From: a virus
Virus record (IMG/VR): IMGVR_UViG_3300009314_000709
Coordinates: 1 to 64,000 of that record
Strand: one strand, 5' to 3'
DNA length: 64,000 nucleotides
The notes under the pieces were generated by a model, which was not told the origin of the DNA, searched no databases, and saw only the letters and a list, made by a program, of their open reading frames with translations. The translations under genes and the position numbers were made by a program. Below are positions 25,903-34,969 of the stretch, piece after piece; position 1 is the first letter of the stretch, and each line of letters begins with the position of its first letter.

Positions 25903-26562
25903 ATGCCACTACGAAGAAAAGACGGTAGCCTTTATCGTTTACGAGGGCCAAACAAGCTCTTGTTGCAACAAAACTTCTGGCACGATGATGAACCTATTCG
26001 GGTTCTCAACTTCAATCAGCTTGCGAAAGCGATCATTGATATCGATGCGCCGAAAAGGATTCCTGTTAAAAAAGAGGAAGCCCCAACAACGAAAGAAGGG
26101 ATCGACCGTATTATTGATTCAATAGACGAAATATCGAGTGTCGTGTTGGAAGAACCGGAGATAAAGCCACCGAAACCGAAACCGAAACCAGAGCCAAAAA
26201 AAGAACCAGAGGCGGCAACCAACGAACCCATTGTTCCGAGCAGCTTCCGTCAGTTAGATCGTCAATTATTGTACTGCCTGCCAGCAAAAGTAACGAAGTA
26301 TAAAGATGAACTGTACGGAGACGAAATAGTCAGATTAGAATACGAAGACCCATTCCGGTTCCAAGGCACGATTGCATCTTCTTCTGACACCAACATAGTC
26401 TATTGGACAACTGTTCCGCATGTAACCGAACGATCCATTATCTACCATTCTTCTCGGTATCGATGGTGGAAAGTTGATAAGGTCTTGCCTGATCCTATGG
26501 GAGATGGAACTGTTTTGCGGTGCATTCCATCTGATTTGAAACCCGATTTCAGCCACTCTTAG
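25903..26562 (+). CDS. putative structural protein with PK-rich linker
   Basis: 219 residues. The N-terminal 20 residues resemble those of 24881-25420. Residues 80-105 are a Pro-Lys/Pro-Glu linker (KPPKPKPKPEPKK). The C-terminal domain (residues about 115-215) is beta-rich and unassigned. The two proteins may share an N-terminal docking element. Confidence 0.55.
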   Translation: MPLRRKDGSLYRLRGPNKLLLQQNFWHDDEPIRVLNFNQLAKAIIDIDAPKRIPVKKEEAPTTKEGIDRIIDSIDEISSVVLEEPEIKPPKPKPKPEPKKEPEAATNEPIVPSSFRQLDRQLLYCLPAKVTKYKDELYGDEIVRLEYEDPFRFQGTIASSSDTNIVYWTTVPHVTERSIIYHSSRYRWWKVDKVLPDPMGDGTVLRCIPSDLKPDFSHS

Positions 26563-26825
26563 TTCAAAGAAGGTGGAGAAATCTTCACATTCATACCACG
26601 GTTGTGCATAACCTCGTTAACGCCATCAATAGCCTTCTGATAACCAGCGCCGTATACTTTGCCCAGTAGATTTATCACGTTCTTAGCATCGGTTTCAGTG
26701 ACAAGACTATGCGCAATACGATCTGCAATTTCATCCAAGTCTGTTGTGTATGCACCCGCACCGACCATTTCAAAGAGGTACTTCTTAATTGCTCTGCCGT
26801 AAGGATTCAGATGTGGTAGTTGCAT
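26559..26825 (-). CDS. hypothetical helical protein
   Basis: 88 residues, predicted helical, not recognised. It overlaps the preceding convergent gene by 4 nt and is divergent from the neck gene. Confidence 0.55.
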   Translation of the reverse strand: MQLPHLNPYGRAIKKYLFEMVGAGAYTTDLDEIADRIAHSLVTETDAKNVINLLGKVYGAGYQKAIDGVNEVMHNRGMNVKISPPSLN

Positions 26826-26856
26826 AGTTCACCTACGCATAATGTAGTTTGCGTTC

Positions 26857-26867
26857 CTATATATCTG
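26857..26867 (+). promoter_or_regulatory. candidate late promoter element
   Basis: CTATATATCTG, identical to the element at 7690-7700, ends 4 nt before the ATG of the neck protein gene. No Shine-Dalgarno sequence lies between, suggesting that the transcript starts at or near the ATG. Confidence 0.4.
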
Positions 26868-26871
26868 TGCT

Positions 26872-27774
26872 ATGACTACTTCATGCCCACAACAAATGCG
26901 ATTAAGCATCACAGCTACTACGAAAAATACCGAGCCATGTGGCTCTGGGAACATAAACTGCACTGATTTGAATCCCGTAGGATGTCAGTGCAATGAATCG
27001 ATTATTGGCCCTCGCAACAATCGTGAGAACGTGCGAGGGCAACTTCACGATTATATCTTGGCAAAGCTAGGTGCACCTGCGATAGAACTCGAACTGGATG
27101 AACAGCAACTCGATATTTCCATTGATGAAGCACTAGATGTCTGGGAAGACTACGCCCCAAGGGACTTCTACCAATATTACACATTCACAACTATCCCTGG
27201 TACAAGCGTTTATCAAATGCCACCCGAAATAGGACATATCAGACAAGTGTACTATAAGGAAATGGCACAGTTCGCTTTCCAATCAACAGACCTAGACGGG
27301 GCAATTCCAGTTGAGTACTTCTACCCAGGTGGTGCGTACACAAGTATCCAAGGCGGCCTCATAGACCCCATTCAACCTATCTGGGGACGCATGGGAGAAT
27401 GGGCGTTATACAAGCAGTACGAACAAATGTACTCAAAATTGTCTTCTAACCTTGGCGGTTGGGAGTGGGTTGGCGGCCGGAACACAATTAAACTCTACCC
27501 AATACCATGTAAACCACAAACAGTCATTGTCCACTACCTACAGAAGTGTAAAGACTGGGAGTGTAACTACCAGTCTATTCGTGAAGGTGCTTTGGCTTCG
27601 GCTATGATGATGGTGGGTGAGATTCGCAGCAAGTTCCAAACAATCCCTGGGCCTATGGGTGGCACGGTATTAAATGGCCAAGATATCTTGCAGCGAGGGA
27701 AAGAGATGTGGGACAGATGGGAAGAGCGGCTAATAGATAGGTACGGCGATATCTTAATGATCCTTGTAGGTTAG
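26872..27774 (+). CDS. neck protein, gp13-like
   Basis: 300 residues. After a 35-residue Cys/Thr-rich lead, the segment ILAKLGAPAIELELDEQQLDISIDEALDVWEDYAP matches the start of gp13-type neck proteins of T4-like cyanophages. It is followed by a beta-rich core and a helical C-terminus (EMWDRWEERLIDRYGDIL). These proteins close the head after packaging and connect it to the tail. A 9-bp inverted repeat (27008-27016 with 27032-27040) lies within. Confidence 0.68.
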   Translation: MTTSCPQQMRLSITATTKNTEPCGSGNINCTDLNPVGCQCNESIIGPRNNRENVRGQLHDYILAKLGAPAIELELDEQQLDISIDEALDVWEDYAPRDFYQYYTFTTIPGTSVYQMPPEIGHIRQVYYKEMAQFAFQSTDLDGAIPVEYFYPGGAYTSIQGGLIDPIQPIWGRMGEWALYKQYEQMYSKLSSNLGGWEWVGGRNTIKLYPIPCKPQTVIVHYLQKCKDWECNYQSIREGALASAMMMVGEIRSKFQTIPGPMGGTVLNGQDILQRGKEMWDRWEERLIDRYGDILMILVG

Positions 27775-27777
27775 ACT

Positions 27778-28302
27778 ATGGACTTTTATCAACTCGACGA
27801 AGCAACAACCAGATACAGTGTTGAAGTTAACTACCGCACTAATCTCAAAGAAGTGAAGGAAGGCTTCGCTAAAATGGTGCTGGGTTACGTAAGCGCCGCT
27901 TTGAAAGAGCGAGGCTTTCATGTGAAGAAGTATCTCGGAGAACATCCATATCGCCTCATCGTGTCTGCCCGCAACTGGGTAGATGGCGAGTGGGTACTGG
28001 TCGTGTCGTTCTATCCCAAGGAAGACTGTTTTGTCCTCTCCAAAGGCTTCTTCAACAAAGACCGAGATACCGTAACTGTCCAATCTAGCGAGCGATGCAA
28101 GGACGATTCCGCCGCCGATATCTTCCGCACAGTATTTAACAAGATGTCTAAACTGAAGGACGAACCAGATCACCACGTAGGTGGCTTGAAAGGCGTCAAA
28201 GGCAAAACAGGCCCCAAGAAGGGGTCAATGAGACCAACGCAGAGCTTTGAGAATCTTGCGAAATTCTTAAAACCATCACGTGAAGAGAAAATTGGAATGT
28301 GA
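27778..28302 (+). CDS. hypothetical protein
   Basis: 174 residues, alpha/beta in appearance, with a Lys/Gly-rich loop (GGLKGVKGKTGPKKGS) near the C-terminus. Starts 4 nt after the neck gene. Not recognised. Confidence 0.62.
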   Translation: MDFYQLDEATTRYSVEVNYRTNLKEVKEGFAKMVLGYVSAALKERGFHVKKYLGEHPYRLIVSARNWVDGEWVLVVSFYPKEDCFVLSKGFFNKDRDTVTVQSSERCKDDSAADIFRTVFNKMSKLKDEPDHHVGGLKGVKGKTGPKKGSMRPTQSFENLAKFLKPSREEKIGM

Positions 28303-28304
28303 TA

Positions 28305-28550
28305 ATGAAACCAATCAATTTTGAGCAATGGCTGCTAGAAAACACTGACGTTCAGATTTGCCCTACTTGCACATATCCTTTTAGTGGTGATGCCTGCCCA
28401 AACCCAGCGTGTGCCGCTAATCCTGACATTCCAGATGATGTCAAAGCGGCGCAAGCAGCAAAAGCTGATAAAGCGAGAGCGGAACAAGAAGAACGAGATA
28501 GAGTGGATAGAATTAAACGTAGAATGATGTACACACGATTCCGGCAATAG
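28305..28550 (+). CDS. small zinc-ribbon protein with capsid-targeting-like N-terminus
   Basis: 81 residues from ATG 28305. MKPINFEQWLLENTD fits the shared N-terminal motif. It is followed by CPTC and CPNPAC, a likely zinc knuckle, and a charged helix. It may be an internal virion protein that binds nucleic acid. Confidence 0.62.
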   Translation: MKPINFEQWLLENTDVQICPTCTYPFSGDACPNPACAANPDIPDDVKAAQAAKADKARAEQEERDRVDRIKRRMMYTRFRQ

Positions 28551-28556
28551 GCAAAG

Positions 28557-29192
28557 ATGTGGCACCGTATTGGCAAAAGTGGAGAAAAGGTCTGGGGTAA
28601 GCGAGGCGCAGGGTTCGCCTTTTCAGAAGGAGAGCATCTTCTACTACTCAGACGAAGTGATAAGAAAGGCAAAGGCGACCCGTGGAGCAAAACGTGGAGC
28701 TTTCCTGGTGGCAGATCAGAAGAAGACGAAACTCTGTTGGGTACTGCTCAACGAGAAACTAGGGAGGAAATTGGGAAGCTCCCTAATGGTCGGCGTCTCT
28801 CCCACATCGATTCTCAAAACGGGCGACACCTCTTCCGTACATACATCTGTAAAGTCCCTCACCGGTTCTCGTGCGATCTCAGTGACGAGCATGATGCTTA
28901 TCGATGGTTCCATTTGAACGATCTTCGGGAAGTCAATCTTCATAAGAAGACCAGAGAGACGATAGATGACGTTGTGCGCATAATCGTAAACCGCACCGGA
29001 GGGAATACACATAACGAGTCCTATATGTCAGGATTTGCGGAATACGTTAGCCTACAAGAAGTAGGCGGAGCAACCGCTGATTTGTGGGCTGGTTATCATA
29101 AGGGTGTTGATTACCAGATTGAAGGCGACCCTAGTTCAATGTACCCACAAAGAAGAGAACGTCGTAGGAAGCGCCGTCGGTCAAGAAAGTAG
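28557..29192 (+). CDS. Nudix hydrolase
   Basis: 211 residues. The Nudix box is complete (GGRSEEDETLLGTAQRETREEIG, about residues 50-72), with all metal-binding glutamates. It hydrolyses nucleoside diphosphate-linked compounds, by analogy such as oxidised nucleotides or capped RNA. The C-terminal 60 residues are an extension ending in a very basic tail (RRERRRKRRRSRK), unusual for the family and suggestive of nucleic-acid binding. Confidence 0.88.
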   Translation: MWHRIGKSGEKVWGKRGAGFAFSEGEHLLLLRRSDKKGKGDPWSKTWSFPGGRSEEDETLLGTAQRETREEIGKLPNGRRLSHIDSQNGRHLFRTYICKVPHRFSCDLSDEHDAYRWFHLNDLREVNLHKKTRETIDDVVRIIVNRTGGNTHNESYMSGFAEYVSLQEVGGATADLWAGYHKGVDYQIEGDPSSMYPQRRERRRKRRRSRK

Positions 29193-29489
29193 TTCTCGCA
29201 CTCCGCCAAGCACTCGTTCACTGATACCTTTTACTCTCTTAATATCTTCTACGCTGGCGAACGGGGCAGCCTCTATAAGTCGTTGAGCTAACTTTTCACC
29301 CACACCCGATACTTGCATCCATTCCTCAACCGACCAGTGATTGAACGCCACATCCACTTCGGGTGATGTTGTGCCGCCCTCTTCGTTCGGTTCGCAGTTC
29401 ATTAACTCTTCTCGCTGCTGTAGAAAGTTTGGTCGTGCAAGTCTATAGTTAGCTTTAGCCCAGCTTTCAAAGCTCTGAAGTTCTGTCAT
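29181..29489 (-). CDS. helix-hairpin-helix protein with capsid-targeting-like N-terminus
   Basis: 102 residues. MTELQSFESWAKANY matches the shared motif. The C-terminal half has a double helix-hairpin-helix (VSGVGEKLAQRLIEAAPFASVEDIKRVKGISERVL) like those of ComEA-type DNA-binding proteins. A packaged DNA-binding protein is likely. ATGA overlap with the upstream gene. Confidence 0.75.
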   Translation of the reverse strand: MTELQSFESWAKANYRLARPNFLQQREELMNCEPNEEGGTTSPEVDVAFNHWSVEEWMQVSGVGEKLAQRLIEAAPFASVEDIKRVKGISERVLGGVRELLS

Positions 29490-30232
29490 ACCTTACTCCG
29501 CTTAATTCCGGCCCACTTGGTACAAGTATCTACGTACACGTCGATACTTTCACCTGCATCGCCCCAAAAACCTGGCAATCGTTCAGCGGTGAGTTTGCCT
29601 TCTTTTAGGAAACACATATTCAAGTCAGTGATCTCCAATTCACCACGTTGAGATAACCTGAGTTTTTGAATATGGTTCCAAACGGTCGGCTTGTACATGT
29701 AAAGGCCGGTAGCGATAGTATTTGCTTTTGGCTTTTCCGGCTTCTCTTCAATACTCAATACGTCATACCCATCGCTCTTTTTCTTACCAAGCTCAACAAC
29801 ACCATACCATTCCGGGCGCTCAACCTCCTTGACGAAGATTTTGCAACCAGTCCTAGAAGACTCAAAAGCCTTGATCGAATCGGCAAAAGAATCTTCAAAG
29901 ATGTTATCAGCCAGGACCACAGCGATAGGCGCATCTGCCGCCCAGTCTTCCGCTAGTTTCAGAGCATGGGCGATGCCTTTTGCCTCGGATTGGTAAGCAT
30001 AATTCAGTCGCCGCAAACCAAACTCTTCGCCATTGCCCAGAATCTTGAGAAAGTAGCCAGCCGAGTTGCCCCCAACTACCAGTAGAATGTCCTCGATTCC
30101 ACTGTCGACCAGCGTCTGAATGGGCCAGTAGACCATTGGCCGGTCGTAAACGGGTAATAGGGATTTGTTCGTCACCTTTGTGAGGGGATGAAGGCGTGTC
30201 CCCATTCCGCCTGCAAGTACGATTCCTAACAT
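29486..30232 (-). CDS. sugar-1-phosphate nucleotidyltransferase (RmlA-like)
   Basis: 248 residues. GIVLAGGMGTRLHPLTKVTNKSLLPVYDRPMVYWPIQTL is the signature of glucose-1-phosphate thymidylyltransferases. Also present are VVLADNIF (metal aspartate) and IEEKPEKPKANTIATGLYMY. It activates a sugar, probably as dTDP-glucose. It is slightly short (RmlA about 290), lacking the C-terminal allosteric part. It could feed the glycosyltransferases encoded here. Confidence 0.9.
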   Translation of the reverse strand: MLGIVLAGGMGTRLHPLTKVTNKSLLPVYDRPMVYWPIQTLVDSGIEDILLVVGGNSAGYFLKILGNGEEFGLRRLNYAYQSEAKGIAHALKLAEDWAADAPIAVVLADNIFEDSFADSIKAFESSRTGCKIFVKEVERPEWYGVVELGKKKSDGYDVLSIEEKPEKPKANTIATGLYMYKPTVWNHIQKLRLSQRGELEITDLNMCFLKEGKLTAERLPGFWGDAGESIDVYVDTCTKWAGIKRSKV

Positions 30233-30338
30233 GCTTTAAGGGAGTACAGCCGACGGAAAAATTGACCTTGAGCGAGATTCTAATCCGAGGTATCTTTTTC
30301 CGTACCAACCCTTTCCCCTAATCACAGGAGCTTCGATC

Positions 30339-31514
30339 ATGCTAGCATCACTATTGCTAGTAACCACCTTAGCGGCTGGCGGCTTGACCGCTGACGACGT
30401 AGACGAACTGAGGATTATCAACGCCCTCTTCGTCGAAGCGGAAAAACTGGAAGAGAAAGGTGCACCGGTCCTCACGGAACAGGGCAAACAAGCTCTGCTT
30501 GCTCGTGCTAGCGGAATTGCTGGCGAGGAATTAGATCGAGAGAGGCTAGAGGAGCTTTCGACGACTTTCTGGGGTCGAGTGACGGGGTTCTTCACGTTCA
30601 TTAACATCATATGGGTAACGGCCGCTGTGATCGGGGTGATAGCGATCATGTGGTTGTTCGGTATCTATTTCTTGCAGCTTATTATCTCCATTCCTGCGCA
30701 AGTATGGGAGGTCGCTATTTGGCTCGCCTGTATTGGCCTTGTTACCCTTGGGTTGCGCAGCACGGACCAAACTTACGCTTTGTGGTATGTCTTTCCCGCT
30801 TGTCTCGGCATGATCGGCGCTATGATCTTGTCCCACCACATTCACATTAAGCCGGTGATCCAGAAGCGACGTAGATACGACGAAGATGAGGACATTTCAC
30901 CGCACGCTTTTGTATTGGGGGCGATATGGGCACTGGTGGCTATCCTCTTCGATAGCCAACTGATCGGCTTCATTTCGGTCGGGGCGTTTATGACGGCCGC
31001 AGGATTCTTTGCAGGTATGTACCCGATGTGTATTTGTCTAGGATTTCAAAAAGAAGACAACGGCATCGTGGCGACAGTCATTGCGGGAGCGGTTTGGGTA
31101 TTATATCTCGTACTCGGCTTGTGTTGCCCCGATCTGCCAGAGTACCAACCGTTCGTGCCAGGACTCGCTTTCCTGGGAACGTTCTGTTATTTCCTTGGCT
31201 TACTCATCATCAGCAACAAATGGTACCTCAAGTACGTGTATAATGCGCTCGATCACTACGTGCCTTTACAAGTTGTCGTCGTGATCTCCGGTATAGCGGC
31301 CTTGTACTTCGGCACTGCGATTGGATCAGCGGCCGTCGTGGGAGTTGGCGGCACCTTCTTCTACATTTGGCTGTTGCAAAAGTATTTCGAGATCGTCGCC
31401 ACAGCTAGAATTCATGCTGCCTGGGCCATGTTGTTCCTGGCCGGAATTCTTTACTTCATGGCCTGGCACGCATCGAAGAACCCGGAGTACTTCATTTTCA
31501 TGGCGAACAACTAG
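30339..31514 (+). CDS. polytopic membrane protein
   Basis: 391 residues with an N-terminal signal-like segment, a charged soluble stretch (about 20-75), then about nine to ten hydrophobic segments. No transporter family recognised. AGGAGC lies before the ATG. It is followed by a second, small membrane protein. Possible role in envelope remodelling or exclusion, not supported by any motif. Confidence 0.68.
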   Translation: MLASLLLVTTLAAGGLTADDVDELRIINALFVEAEKLEEKGAPVLTEQGKQALLARASGIAGEELDRERLEELSTTFWGRVTGFFTFINIIWVTAAVIGVIAIMWLFGIYFLQLIISIPAQVWEVAIWLACIGLVTLGLRSTDQTYALWYVFPACLGMIGAMILSHHIHIKPVIQKRRRYDEDEDISPHAFVLGAIWALVAILFDSQLIGFISVGAFMTAAGFFAGMYPMCICLGFQKEDNGIVATVIAGAVWVLYLVLGLCCPDLPEYQPFVPGLAFLGTFCYFLGLLIISNKWYLKYVYNALDHYVPLQVVVVISGIAALYFGTAIGSAAVVGVGGTFFYIWLLQKYFEIVATARIHAAWAMLFLAGILYFMAWHASKNPEYFIFMANN

Positions 31515-31529
31515 AGAGGAAGGGAGCAG

Positions 31530-31790
31530 ATGCAACGCCTCTTCGCAGTCTTTCTACTGTTTGTGACTATGGCGACTTGGCTTTTTGGCGTTCTCTGCAA
31601 CTGGAGAACGTGGGTGGTGATAGCCAGTGCAGTCTGGTTGACGATCTTGACTTACCACATCGGTTTTCTTTTTTGGGTTTTTATCTGGCTCGGTCTATTC
31701 ATCGGCATGGTCTTGCTACTGGTTGTACCGATAGCCATGAACATTAGGCTACGCACAGAGACCTATCCGAAGGATGAAGAGGCCATTTAG
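31530..31790 (+). CDS. small membrane protein
   Basis: 86 residues, at least two hydrophobic segments, acidic C-terminus. Translated from GAGGAAGGGAG 15 nt after the larger membrane protein. It overlaps the convergent ATPase gene by 4 nt. Confidence 0.6.
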   Translation: MQRLFAVFLLFVTMATWLFGVLCNWRTWVVIASAVWLTILTYHIGFLFWVFIWLGLFIGMVLLLVVPIAMNIRLRTETYPKDEEAI

Positions 31791-33109
31791 CCATCGCCCG
31801 CATCCAGACGACGGTGCAACCCGTTCTTACCTTCTTCGACGGCAAGGAGCAACTGCGATTCCCTCTCCAAGGCTGTGGTCATCGCTTCCCAGTCTTTGGC
31901 CGCCGAGCCATCCATCAAACGACGAGCACCGGTGAGGATGGCACGTAGACGGCGAGGATCATTGGTGTTTTCCTGCTCCATGATCTCCATCGCCTTCGTC
32001 ACCCATCTCTCATTCCCATTGTGCTGTCGTACTTCACGCAGTCCGATCAGTCGCAGCACATCAGGGCTAGGGCGGGGGAAGAAGATTTTTTGAGACAAAC
32101 GAGACGCCAAGGCTCCGTCGTGAAACTTCTTGAACTTGGGTAGGTTGTTAACCGTGAACATCACCAATGCCTGGTAAGGCACTTCTTCCCTGCCCCTGGT
32201 GGCCGTTGCCTTGCGAACACAGGCCGAGACATTGCAGATATCGATGAACGGTGACAACTTATCTGGGTCCGCTTTGTCCCCCTCTTCCACAATGATGAGG
32301 GAAGGCTTAGGATCAGCTTCCAATAAGACGTTCTCGAAACCCGCTTTCGTGGTCTGGCTGGCGGTGAACCTCATAACGGCCCCGTCTGGCGAATGCTCCG
32401 CAACCATTTCGTAAATCCGTTCACATACCGTAGTCTTACCCGATCCCGGCTGACCATAGTACATGATATGGGATCGCTCTAAGTAACCACTCCGCACAAA
32501 GGCACTGAGAGAATCCCAAGTCAGACGAAGCTGGGGATCGAGGCCGTAGATATCCGCCTCAAAGTAAGGTTCCCACTCGGGAGGAAGAAGGATGTGTGCT
32601 GTTTCGGCCCGCCCACCCGCTTGCAGCATCGCACGGGCTTCCTCTAGGTTAAAGTCATGGCCCCCTGGCCCGGTTGCCTTGACAACCGACCATCCTCTCG
32701 ACTTAGTTCCGGCGAATTTAGCCATCATGCCAGCGAGACGTTGCGCTCGATGAATCAACTGTGCGAGGCTATCGAACTTCGCAATCGTGTAGCGGAAATT
32801 GACCTTGCCGGTACAGATTTTCTTGAAGACACCTCCAGCCCCACTTTGCGTAACTCTGGGACGTGTTACCTCGTGGGACCAACCTGGCGTATTCCGAGTG
32901 GCGTCTTCGGCAATGGAATGGAGTTGCGCCCCGGCCGCATCGCCCGGCGACTTGGCGTACACCTTTTCCAGAGTGACGGTTAATAAGAACGTCTCGCCGA
33001 CCTTGACCGTCGCCCCGCCACTCTCATGTTGCGGAATCTGGGCAACACCGGCCGCCTTCTTCTTGACGGGTCGATGTGCGGACTTCTTTACGATCTTCTT
33101 CTTGGCCAC
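31787..33109 (-). CDS. AAA+ family ATPase
   Basis: 440 residues from a GTG start (GGGGAG upstream). The basic N-terminal tail (KKKIVKKSAHRPVKKKAAG) precedes an unknown domain of about 190 residues. The AAA+ module follows, with Walker A YYGQPGSGKTT near 220, a Walker B-like LIIVEEGDK in which the usual first Asp is Glu, a sensor-like MFTVNN and an ASRLSQKIFF arginine. AAA+ proteins remodel protein or DNA complexes; the target is unknown. It may act with the adjacent membrane proteins, but strands differ. Confidence 0.78.
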   Translation of the reverse strand: MAKKKIVKKSAHRPVKKKAAGVAQIPQHESGGATVKVGETFLLTVTLEKVYAKSPGDAAGAQLHSIAEDATRNTPGWSHEVTRPRVTQSGAGGVFKKICTGKVNFRYTIAKFDSLAQLIHRAQRLAGMMAKFAGTKSRGWSVVKATGPGGHDFNLEEARAMLQAGGRAETAHILLPPEWEPYFEADIYGLDPQLRLTWDSLSAFVRSGYLERSHIMYYGQPGSGKTTVCERIYEMVAEHSPDGAVMRFTASQTTKAGFENVLLEADPKPSLIIVEEGDKADPDKLSPFIDICNVSACVRKATATRGREEVPYQALVMFTVNNLPKFKKFHDGALASRLSQKIFFPRPSPDVLRLIGLREVRQHNGNERWVTKAMEIMEQENTNDPRRLRAILTGARRLMDGSAAKDWEAMTTALERESQLLLAVEEGKNGLHRRLDAGDG

Positions 33110-33195
33110 GGTTGGCTCCCCTTGGCAAACAATCTGCGTACTCTAAGTATAGCATAGACACCGTTCCGGGGAAACAGGTTCTCTGCCTACGCAAC

Positions 33196-33864
33196 TTATT
33201 CCGCAGCTTGGACTTGCGGCAATTTGAAGAATCGCTGAACCAATTTAACGCAGTACTGGAATCCTTCGCTCTCCTTGGGCATGAATTCCGGGTGATACTG
33301 CATCCCGAGGGCCTTGGTTTTTGGGTACCACACCACATCGTGCTCTCGGTCAGGTTCGTATTCGACGCCTGGCGGGCCTTGATAGCACGCCGAACGTCTC
33401 GGCTCGGCCCAAGCGATTGGTACGGCGTCGTCGGGAGGGAGTTGCATCTGGTGATGTGTGGAAGAGACTTCAATAAGGCGACCGTCGTCAGTGAGTATCT
33501 TGTGATAGCCGCCATGCCCAGTAATATGTTGTGCGAGCTTGCCGCCACTCATGGCACAAATGAATTGACTACCACGGCAGATGCCCGCAATGGGGATGCC
33601 TAGCCGTACGGCTGCCCGAAACACTTCGGCCTCGAACTTGTCACGCTTAGGATCATTGTATGTTCTCTCGTTTGCTTCTTCTCCGTATAGCGAAGGGGTC
33701 ACGTCTGACCCGCCTGTGAAAACTACTAGCGCAATCTCGTCTCTAGTGTCCTCGTCCGCTAAGGCTAAAGCACGAATATGGCGTTCGCCGAACGTCTGGA
33801 ATGGCAAGTAATACGACGCACCACAATCGGCGTTGTCGTTGACCATCAGTATCTTGCTACCCAT
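33196..33864 (-). CDS. class I glutamine amidotransferase-like (peptidase C26)
   Basis: 222 residues from ATG 33864. FTGGSDVTPSLYGE, the nucleophile elbow GICRGSQ and MQYHPEF give an intact Cys-His-Glu triad of the PuuD/gamma-glutamyl hydrolase type. Such enzymes release ammonia from glutamine or cleave gamma-glutamyl amides. Related proteins are known next to phage COOH-NH2 ligases, and one is encoded at 48517. Together with the class II enzyme at 2204 this gives two separate amidotransferases. Confidence 0.85.
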   Translation of the reverse strand: MGSKILMVNDNADCGASYYLPFQTFGERHIRALALADEDTRDEIALVVFTGGSDVTPSLYGEEANERTYNDPKRDKFEAEVFRAAVRLGIPIAGICRGSQFICAMSGGKLAQHITGHGGYHKILTDDGRLIEVSSTHHQMQLPPDDAVPIAWAEPRRSACYQGPPGVEYEPDREHDVVWYPKTKALGMQYHPEFMPKESEGFQYCVKLVQRFFKLPQVQAAE

Positions 33865-33871
33865 CACAGCC

Positions 33872-34294
33872 TCACTCAGTTATGTGGATGACTTCGACTT
33901 GCCTGGTGTCTACAATGTCGTCGGCTGTCTCGATAGTTCGATCTGGGCCGAGCGACCGCACCTGTAGATACTCGGCAAGACTGTCGGCGAAGTAGGTGTA
34001 CCGAAGGTTGTTGTTCCAGGAATCAACACAGGGAATCTCTCCGCTGTTTTCGTCGTTGAACCTGGCTAGGCCACCGTTCGCCGTGTTCTGCGATTCAAGA
34101 CGTGTGGCCCATTCGGAAACAAGTAATGTGGCTTCGTTGTAGTTCTCTTCCGCCCTCCGAGTACGGCTATTGGTGTCCCAGATTATCAACCCGATGAGAC
34201 CACCAAACATACAGATGACGGGGATGGTAATGAAGAGAAACCCCCACTCCTCCATGAATGAATGCTTACGATCAGATGTGTATGAGTATGGCAT
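33872..34294 (-). CDS. pseudopilin-like membrane protein
   Basis: 140 residues with one transmembrane helix (about 18-40) and a C-terminal SWNNNLRYTYFADSL, VRSLGPDRTIETADDI. The latter resembles the calcium-binding end of type II secretion pseudopilins (GspG), which are abundant in Planctomycetes. The prepilin cleavage site is not obvious. AGGAG precedes the ATG. Possibly taken from the host; role unknown. Confidence 0.55.
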   Translation of the reverse strand: MPYSYTSDRKHSFMEEWGFLFITIPVICMFGGLIGLIIWDTNSRTRRAEENYNEATLLVSEWATRLESQNTANGGLARFNDENSGEIPCVDSWNNNLRYTYFADSLAEYLQVRSLGPDRTIETADDIVDTRQVEVIHITE

Positions 34295-34311
34295 GGGACC
34301 ACTCCTGATAC

Positions 34312-34341
34312 AAAAAAAGCGGCAACGTACACGTTACCGCT
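34312..34341 (-). terminator. intrinsic terminator
   Basis: On the minus strand a 10-bp stem (34341-34332 with 34327-34318, one G-T pair, 4-nt loop) is followed by seven T. It lies downstream of the gene at 34405. Confidence 0.85.
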
Positions 34342-34404
34342 TAATCGTAGTCTCCCATCAGAACTACGCAATATCAGATTATCGTCGGTTTTATCATAAA
34401 ACCT

Positions 34405-34869
34405 TTAGATGATTTCGATGCCGTCGAGAGGGTTCTCGTTCAGCAACACGTCCGGTTGTGGTTCTTCCTTCTGAGGCTGCGTTTCGTTGAGTTTTTGCTG
34501 TTGCTTTTCGGGTTTCTGTTCCACAAACTCTACCGTACCCTCATTGGTCACAATAGGAGGTTGCTCTGTGATTAGCTTGTCAGCCATCGGTTGCTCCGTT
34601 GATTCGTTAATAGGTTGCACCTGGGCTACAGAGGGGGACTCAATAATCTTTACGAGCCGCAATTCGTTGCTCTGCACCATGAACATATAGTAGTTATCTC
34701 CGACAAATTCCTCGTTAACTGCAACTTTGCTAGTGCCTGACTTAGTTGGGCGTGGTAAAAAGAGGTCTCCGCTTGTGTTGTTGCGGAAGACGAATACGCC
34801 GTCGCCGCTCAGTGCGGACTTCCGTTTCTGAGCACGGAGAACATTTTTCTCGTATTTGTTCAGTCTCAT
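34405..34869 (-). CDS. hypothetical protein with Gln/Glu-rich tail
   Basis: 154 residues. A basic N-terminus is followed by a small globular part (VFRNNTSGDLFLPRPTKSG) and a disordered tail rich in Gln, Glu and Pro. Not recognised. GAGG precedes the ATG, and a terminator follows. Confidence 0.62.
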   Translation of the reverse strand: MRLNKYEKNVLRAQKRKSALSGDGVFVFRNNTSGDLFLPRPTKSGTSKVAVNEEFVGDNYYMFMVQSNELRLVKIIESPSVAQVQPINESTEQPMADKLITEQPPIVTNEGTVEFVEQKPEKQQQKLNETQPQKEEPQPDVLLNENPLDGIEII

Positions 34870-34969
34870 ATTGCCTCATGTTTTTGCGATTTACCACCGA
34901 TATCTTTAGTAATATAGTGTCTCTCGCTCCACCTTTCATAACAAAACCGCAAACTCGGAGGAAAACCCT

